Source of the DNA: Gammaproteobacteria bacterium
Lineage (GTDB): Bacteria > Pseudomonadota > Gammaproteobacteria > Coxiellales > Coxiellaceae
Direction: 5' to 3'
NCBI GenBank assembly: GCA_022600315.1
Contig: JAHZKQ010000148.1
Location: 1-11,573 of the forward strand
DNA: 11,573 nucleotides
This document shows positions 7,576 to 11,573 of the stretch, in pieces. Both the position numbers and the translations under genes were made by a program. Each line of letters begins with the position of its first letter. Positions within the stretch are counted from its first letter, which is position 1. The notes under the pieces are model-generated. The model ran no database searches and had not been told where the DNA came from. It saw only the letters and a program-made list of their open reading frames with translations.

Positions 7576-8579
7576 CGAGGAAAAATACAAGTAAAACAAC
7601 TGCCTTTATCCATCTTACTTTCAATTTTTAATTCGCCGCGGTGACGTAACAATACGTGTTTAACAATCGCTAAACCCAAACCGGTACCGCCCTTACCACG
7701 ATAAGTTCTGGCTTTGTCGATTCGATAAAAACGCTGGGTGATACGCGGGATATATTTTTCACTAATGCCAATCCCAGTATCTTTAATGCTAACGTATTTG
7801 GTCTTTTTATTTTGGTAACAACGAATTTTTATCTGGCCTTTTGCAGGCGTATATTGCACAGCATTATAAACAATATTAGAAAATGCGCTGCGCAATTCAT
7901 CAGCTTGGCCCTTTAAATTAATATCATCATCAAGCTCTAAAACAAACTCGTGTGCCTGTGCAGCAGAATAAGACTTTGCATCAATAACGATTTCGCGCAG
8001 TAATGCCGCTAAATTTACCGCCTGAATCGAATTAACATCTGGCTGTGCACCCTCTAAGCGTGATAGTAATAATAAATTTTCAACTAAACTTTCCATGCGC
8101 TGACTTTGCGTTTGCATTTGCGCTAAAATATTCGGGAGTTTTTCTGCCTCAATTGCCAGGTTATCTAACAATAATTCTAAATACCCCCGAAATACTGTTA
8201 AAGGCGTACGTAACTCATGCGACACATTAGCAATAAAACTGCTACGCATCGCTTCAAGCTGATGCAATTGACTAACATCCTCCAACACTAAAATACTTAA
8301 ATTATTAGCATAAGGCCGATGCCGTATTGATAAATAAAATTTAGTCCAGGTTGAAATAGTAATTTCAGTATTACTTTCGGCTTGAGCTAATAAATGTTGC
8401 AATTGTGGTGCCGTAATAACTTGAGTAATTTCTTCTTGTTTATGCTGACTTAAATCAATACCAAGCAGCTCGCTCGCCAATGGATTTGACCACAATAAAG
8501 CCCGCTTGGCATCCAATACAATAATGCCAGCCGGTAATGCTTTTGCTAAAGCTTGATCATTAATATTTAATTCAGTCAT
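7572..8579 (-). CDS. phoR: Phosphate-regulon-type sensor histidine kinase PhoR, apparently soluble
   Basis: A 335-residue kinase partner of PhoB. A PAS-like domain (about residues 8-105) leads into the dimerisation/phosphoacceptor helix with NVSHELRTPL (His121). It is followed by the N box SNIVYNAVQYTP (N239), the G1 box DTGIGI, the F-box RFYRIDKAR and the G2 box GGTGLGLAIVKH. The DVSQLHQLEAMR and RFYRIDKAR segments match E. coli PhoR closely. The odd point is that E. coli PhoR (431 residues) begins with membrane segments, whereas here nothing hydrophobic precedes the PAS domain. The frame is open to 8642, adding 21 residues, but these are not a membrane helix and lie inside phoB. The ATG at 8579 overlaps the phoB stop by 8 nt, indicating coupled translation. 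The stop overlaps the convergent gene by 4 nt. Confidence 0.93.
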   Translation of the reverse strand: MTELNINDQALAKALPAGIIVLDAKRALLWSNPLASELLGIDLSQHKQEEITQVITAPQLQHLLAQAESNTEITISTWTKFYLSIRHRPYANNLSILVLEDVSQLHQLEAMRSSFIANVSHELRTPLTVFRGYLELLLDNLAIEAEKLPNILAQMQTQSQRMESLVENLLLLSRLEGAQPDVNSIQAVNLAALLREIVIDAKSYSAAQAHEFVLELDDDINLKGQADELRSAFSNIVYNAVQYTPAKGQIKIRCYQNKKTKYVSIKDTGIGISEKYIPRITQRFYRIDKARTYRGKGGTGLGLAIVKHVLLRHRGELKIESKMDKGSCFTCIFPR

Positions 8580-9267
8580 TACTTTGTCTTGAAAAACGAT
8601 AGCCTGTACCATGCACCGTCTGCACAAATTGACTATAGCCACTTGCCTCTAAACGTTTACGTAAACGTCTAACGTGCACGTCAACGGTACGCTCATCAAT
8701 ATAACTGTCTCCTCCCCAAACGTGGGTTAATAATGCATCACGAGTATAAACTCGATCCTGATGACTTAATAGAAAACATAACAATCGATACTCCAAAGGG
8801 TTTAGTTTTAACGGCTGATCATCAATACTAACGCGTTGACTTCTAGTATCAATACTTAAGCCATCAAATCGAATCGTGCCATCCGGATGTTCTAATGGGC
8901 CTCGACGCAATACCGCATGAATGCGGGCAATTAATTCACGTGGCGAAAAAGGCTTAACAATATAATCATCCGCGCCCACCTCAAGCCCTAGAACTTTATT
9001 TTCTTCTTCTGCTTTAGCCGTTAACATAATAATTGGTATATTTTCAGTTAAGCGCTTTTGTTTTAAGTGCTTAGTGAATTCAATGCCGCTTTGTTGCGGC
9101 AACATCCAGTCCAGTAAGATTAAATCTGGTATTTTTTCAGCAATCAAAATTTCAGCTACGCTAACGTCGCCGGCCTCTTGCACACTAAACCCCGCCGGCT
9201 CCAAAGCATAGCAAAGCATAGCCCGGATGGCTGGCTCATCTTCGACAATTAAAATACATTTTTCCAT
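8572..9267 (-). CDS. phoB: Response regulator PhoB
   Basis: A 231-residue OmpR/PhoB-family regulator (E. coli PhoB has 229). The receiver domain (about 1-120) shows the acidic pocket EDE at 9-11, phosphoacceptor Asp53 in LLDWMLP, Thr83 in MLTAKAEE and Lys105 in VKPFSPREL. The C-terminal winged helix (about 130-230) has the core LNPLEYRLLCFLL, the WGGDSYIDERTVDVHVRRLR recognition-helix region and the final TVHGTGYRFS hairpin. When phosphorylated it should dimerise and activate or repress Pho-type promoters in response to phosphate limitation; regulon membership in this organism is not visible. The first gene of the phoB-phoR pair, it has a good minus-strand promoter but only a weak ribosome-binding site. 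No convincing Pho box was found in its own upstream region. Confidence 0.96.
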   Translation of the reverse strand: MEKCILIVEDEPAIRAMLCYALEPAGFSVQEAGDVSVAEILIAEKIPDLILLDWMLPQQSGIEFTKHLKQKRLTENIPIIMLTAKAEEENKVLGLEVGADDYIVKPFSPRELIARIHAVLRRGPLEHPDGTIRFDGLSIDTRSQRVSIDDQPLKLNPLEYRLLCFLLSHQDRVYTRDALLTHVWGGDSYIDERTVDVHVRRLRKRLEASGYSQFVQTVHGTGYRFSRQSND

Positions 9268-9290
9268 GACTTCACTACAAGCTATAGGGC

Positions 9291-9305
9291 CTTACCCATT
9301 GTAAG
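9291..9305. repeat. Inverted repeat over the phoB -10 region
   Basis: CTTAC-N5-GTAAG, a perfect 5-bp dyad, covers the candidate -10 box of phoB (9298-9303). A protein bound here would block transcription. It shares TTAC/GTAA half-sites with the dyad at 9358-9372. Confidence 0.35.
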
Positions 9306-9327
9306 CACAAGCTTGACCTAGATTCAA
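9298..9327 (-). promoter_or_regulatory. Candidate sigma-70 promoter of phoB-phoR
   Basis: On the minus strand, TTGAAT (9327-9322) and TACAAT (9303-9298) are separated by 18 nt, matching 4 of 6 and 5 of 6 consensus bases. The leader to the phoB ATG is about 30 nt. The arrangement is seen directly; its use is inferred. Confidence 0.5.
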
Positions 9328-9329
9328 AT

Positions 9330-9340
9330 CTTGCTGCAAG
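9330..9340. repeat. Inverted repeat just upstream of the phoB -35
   Basis: CTTGC-T-GCAAG is a perfect 11-bp inverted repeat beginning 3 bp upstream of the -35 hexamer (phoB sense), a normal activator position. It does not resemble the E. coli Pho box, which is a direct repeat. Confidence 0.3.
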
Positions 9341-9357
9341 GACACCGATACAAAATG

Positions 9358-9372
9358 TTACACATCATGTAA
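9358..9372. repeat. Inverted repeat in the phoB/divergent-gene intergenic region
   Basis: TTACA-N5-TGTAA is a perfect 5-bp dyad located 31 bp upstream of the candidate extended -10 of the divergent gene at 9437, and also upstream of the phoB promoter. It could serve either gene. Confidence 0.3.
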
Positions 9373-9400
9373 TTAATTTAAGAGTCCCCTAAGCTAGAAT

Positions 9401-9409
9401 TGGTATACT
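9401..9409 (+). promoter_or_regulatory. Candidate extended -10 promoter of the two-helix membrane protein gene
   Basis: TGG followed directly by TATACT forms an extended -10 element, which can work without a good -35 box; none is obvious. The ATG at 9437 lies 27 nt downstream, with AGG at 9426-9428 as a modest ribosome-binding site. Confidence 0.45.
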
Positions 9410-9436
9410 CAATAAAAATCAAAATAGGTTATCATA

Positions 9437-10363
9437 ATGTCAAGAGAAGACTCTGAGAACAATATAGATGTGACGGCTATTCTTGAGAAGCTTAAATTAT
9501 CTGCAAATCAAGAAAGTCATGCCAGTATATTTTTTATTGACCCCAGCAAAAATAATTTTGCAAAACTTGAACTTGATGATAAGTATTATCCGTTTGCCTG
9601 TGAACTTATTAATTACTTAAAAGAACATAAACTGTCAACCGTTGCAAATTATTATGAGTCTAGAATTGTCTCTAAAACTTCTGCTGGCATAAAAACCCAC
9701 ACTATATTCTGTGATCAAATATTACATCCTCATGCGCTAATGCCTAAACATCTCAGACCACAAGAAACACTAGAAATGATAGCTAAACCAACTACTGCCT
9801 TAACACAAACTCAACATAATGAGTATGGCAGTGTAAGCGATGCCAAACATGAGATTGCTATTGAAGAAGAAACAACTGAATTTGTTTTTTCCACTCCGGG
9901 TTTTTTCTCAGAAAACTCAAACGAGTTTTTTGATAAAAAGCATTACCGTCGATTTATAAAAACCGCTCGTCTTATGACTTTATTGTTTTGTGGATTTGGC
10001 ATGGCTGCATTGACTGGCAGTATCATTTATGCCGCTAAGTATTCTGCAAAGGAGCCTCTTGCTATTATTCTCTTGGGCATTTTTTTTGGGTTGTGCTGCT
10101 GCGTAGCAGGCTATAAGCCCACAAATTATCATGCTTGTTATAAATTATCAGACAAGCAAATGCAGACTGTATATCAACGACAACTAGAAAACGAATACAG
10201 TGCGATCAATGAGGCCCTGCAAGATTTAATTGATCATCATAGTGATGCGCTTAGCCAAGTAGCGACTCGCAATAGTGCCAATATTCAGGCTAAACTAGAA
10301 GATATTTACAACCCCATCGAAGAGGCTACTTGCGCTCAACTATGCTGCGGACAAAACCCTTAA
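9437..10363 (+). CDS. Unrecognised 308-residue protein with a two-helix membrane hairpin
   Basis: I recognise no family. The N-terminal half (1-175) is polar, mixed alpha/beta-looking and lacks a signal peptide, with an acidic/Thr patch EEETTEF (143-149). Two hydrophobic helices follow, about residues 178-200 and 206-226, joined by a short polar turn. The second contains LCCC. A Gln/Glu/Asp-rich stretch (about 236-292) looks like a helical coiled coil, and the end carries a second cysteine cluster (C299, C303, C304). This soluble-hairpin-coil layout occurs in bacterial membrane proteins and also in some type IV secreted effectors that insert into host membranes; neither is shown here. An extended -10 promoter and an AGG ribosome-binding site support expression. 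Its stop overlaps that of convergent rho by 4 nt. It may be a lineage-specific gene inserted between two housekeeping loci. Confidence 0.75.
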   Translation: MSREDSENNIDVTAILEKLKLSANQESHASIFFIDPSKNNFAKLELDDKYYPFACELINYLKEHKLSTVANYYESRIVSKTSAGIKTHTIFCDQILHPHALMPKHLRPQETLEMIAKPTTALTQTQHNEYGSVSDAKHEIAIEEETTEFVFSTPGFFSENSNEFFDKKHYRRFIKTARLMTLLFCGFGMAALTGSIIYAAKYSAKEPLAIILLGIFFGLCCCVAGYKPTNYHACYKLSDKQMQTVYQRQLENEYSAINEALQDLIDHHSDALSQVATRNSANIQAKLEDIYNPIEEATCAQLCCGQNP

Positions 10364-11573
10364 CTTTTCATTGCGTCGAAAAATTTCTCGTTTGTTTTAG
10401 TCATTTTTAAACGATCAACTAAAAATTCCGTTGCAGCGAGTTCATCCATTGGATGTAAAATTTTGCGAAGAATCCACATTTTTTGCAGTTCATCTGCCTT
10501 AGTAATCAATTCTTCACGGCGTGTTCCCGAACGATTAATATTGATTGCAGGAAACACCCGCTTTTCGGCAATGCGTCGATCTAAATGCACTTCCATATTA
10601 CCAGTACCTTTAAATTCTTCAAAAATCACGTCATCCATTTTAGAGCCGGTATCAACTAGCGCGGTCGCTAAAATAGTCAGGCTGCCACCTTCTTCAATAT
10701 TACGCGCCGCACCTAAAACGCGTTTCGGGCGTTGTAAAGCATTGGCATCTACACCACCAGTTAATACTTTACCTGATGCAGGCACTACAGTGTTATAAGC
10801 ACGTGCTAATCGAGTAATTGAATCAAGTAAAACGATTACATCTTTTTTATGTTCGACTAAGCGCTTAGCTTTTTCAATAACCATTTCAGCAACCTGAACA
10901 TGGCGCGATGCAGGCTCGTCAAAAGTACTGGCAATCACTTCGCCTTTTACTGAGCGTTGCATCTCAGTCACTTCTTCTGGACGCTCATCGATTAAAAGCA
11001 CCATCAAGATACATTCTGGATGGTTTTGGGCAATGGAGTGAGCGATGTTTTGTAGCATCATCGTTTTACCCGCTTTTGGAGGCGAAACAATTAAACCACG
11101 CTGGCCCTTACCAATCGGTGAAGCAAGATCAATAATTCGTGCAGTAATGTCTTCTGTACTACCATTACCAATCTCCATTAGCAAACGTTCGTCTGGAAAC
11201 AATGGTGTCAAATTTTCAAATAGAATTTTGTTTTTAGCCGCTTCAGGCAACTCATAATTGGTTTGTTGAATTTCTAACAGTGCAAAGTAACGCTCACCTT
11301 GTTTTGGTGGACGAATTTTTCCTGACACAGTATCACCCGTGCGCAAATTAAATTTGCGAATTTGGCTGGGAGACACATAAATATCATCCGGACCTGCTAG
11401 ATATGAACTGTCTGATGAACGTAGAAATCCAAACCCATCTTGTAGTATCTCTATGACGCCATCGCCGTAAATATCTTCACCTTTTTTGGCGTGTGATTTT
11501 AAAATTGAAAACGTCATATCTTGCTTACGCATATTACCAATGCCTTCAACACCAATAACCTGCGCAATTTTGC
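10360..11573 (-). CDS. rho: Transcription termination factor Rho (5' end beyond the window)
   Basis: Rho is a hexameric RNA-dependent ATPase/translocase that ends transcription at Rho-dependent sites. The window holds about 403 residues. The ATG at 11532 encodes an internal Met: the frame continues upstream to the window edge with residues reading [12 protein letters not shown], the normal Rho N-terminal domain, so about 15 residues are missing. Visible features include the RNA-binding OSB fold ([17 protein letters not shown] and the [16 protein letters not shown] segment), Walker A PPKAGKT, Walker [11 protein letters not shown], the Q-loop [11 protein letters not shown], and the R-loop/C-terminal [18 protein letters not shown]. 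It is nearly identical to E. coli Rho over long stretches, ending FFDAMKS. The stop overlaps that of the convergent upstream gene (TTAA at 10360-10363), so no terminator separates them. Confidence 0.98.
   Translation of the reverse strand, partial: KIAQVIGVEGIGNMRKQDMTFSILKSHAKKGEDIYGDGVIEILQDGFGFLRSSDSSYLAGPDDIYVSPSQIRKFNLRTGDTVSGKIRPPKQGERYFALLEIQQTNYELPEAAKNKILFENLTPLFPDERLLMEIGNGSTEDITARIIDLASPIGKGQRGLIVSPPKAGKTMMLQNIAHSIAQNHPECILMVLLIDERPEEVTEMQRSVKGEVIASTFDEPASRHVQVAEMVIEKAKRLVEHKKDVIVLLDSITRLARAYNTVVPASGKVLTGGVDANALQRPKRVLGAARNIEEGGSLTILATALVDTGSKMDDVIFEEFKGTGNMEVHLDRRIAEKRVFPAININRSGTRREELITKADELQKMWILRKILHPMDELAATEFLVDRLKMTKTNEKFFDAMKS

Noticed and set aside
8580..8642. A longer PhoR starting at 8642
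   Set aside because: The extra 21 residues are the phoB C-terminal coding region in another frame and resemble nothing in PhoR. The ATG at 8579 starts right before the PAS domain.
9268..9436. A Pho box upstream of phoB
   Set aside because: No pair of CTGTCAT-like direct repeats with the right 11-nt periodicity could be found on either strand.
11530..11532. A rho start codon at 11532
   Set aside because: The frame continues to the window edge with typical Rho N-terminal residues, so this is an internal Met.

Overview
The window looks like chromosomal DNA from an AT-rich gammaproteobacterium. The heme genes run in the typical gammaproteobacterial order hemC-hemD-hemX-hemY, PhoB/PhoR closely resemble the E. 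coli pair, and Rho is nearly identical to enterobacterial Rho over long stretches. The base composition and the two lineage-type hypothetical proteins would fit a Legionella/Coxiella-like (Legionellales) organism. That placement is an inference from style, not proven here.

Layout. (1) 36-1352, minus: a 12-helix MFS transporter with its own promoter. (2) 1353-1609: the divergent promoter region. (3) 1610-7026, plus: a tight run of six genes. It comprises a small exported four-cysteine protein, a YihG-type acyltransferase, hemC, hemD, hemX and hemY. Spacings are 16 nt, then two start/stop overlaps, then 68 nt and 4 nt, and no terminator is visible inside the run. (4) 7114-7575, plus: a conserved-looking 153-residue protein of unknown function with its own candidate -10 box. 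(5) 7572-9267, minus: phoB followed by phoR, overlapping by 8 nt. PhoR has the usual PAS and kinase domains but no membrane segments. (6) 9268-9436: a divergent regulatory region holding three short inverted repeats. (7) 9437-10363, plus: an unrecognised 308-residue protein with a central two-helix membrane hairpin. (8) 10360-11573, minus: rho, cut by the right window edge.

How the genes work together. HemC makes hydroxymethylbilane and HemD closes it to uroporphyrinogen III. HemX and HemY are membrane proteins that travel with these enzymes. The acyltransferase is translationally coupled to hemC, so phospholipid acylation and tetrapyrrole synthesis probably share transcripts. PhoB/PhoR form a phosphate-type two-component system whose kinase appears to be cytosolic. 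Both convergent gene pairs (7114-7575 with phoR, and the 308-residue protein gene with rho) overlap at their stop codons by 4 nt, leaving no room for an intergenic terminator.

Most of the window is ordinary housekeeping DNA. No CRISPR array, insertion sequence, tRNA, rRNA, phage module or recognisable defence system was seen. The items most worth a second look are the soluble PhoR, the two orphan proteins, the inverted repeats between phoB and its divergent neighbour, and the tail-to-tail stop overlaps.
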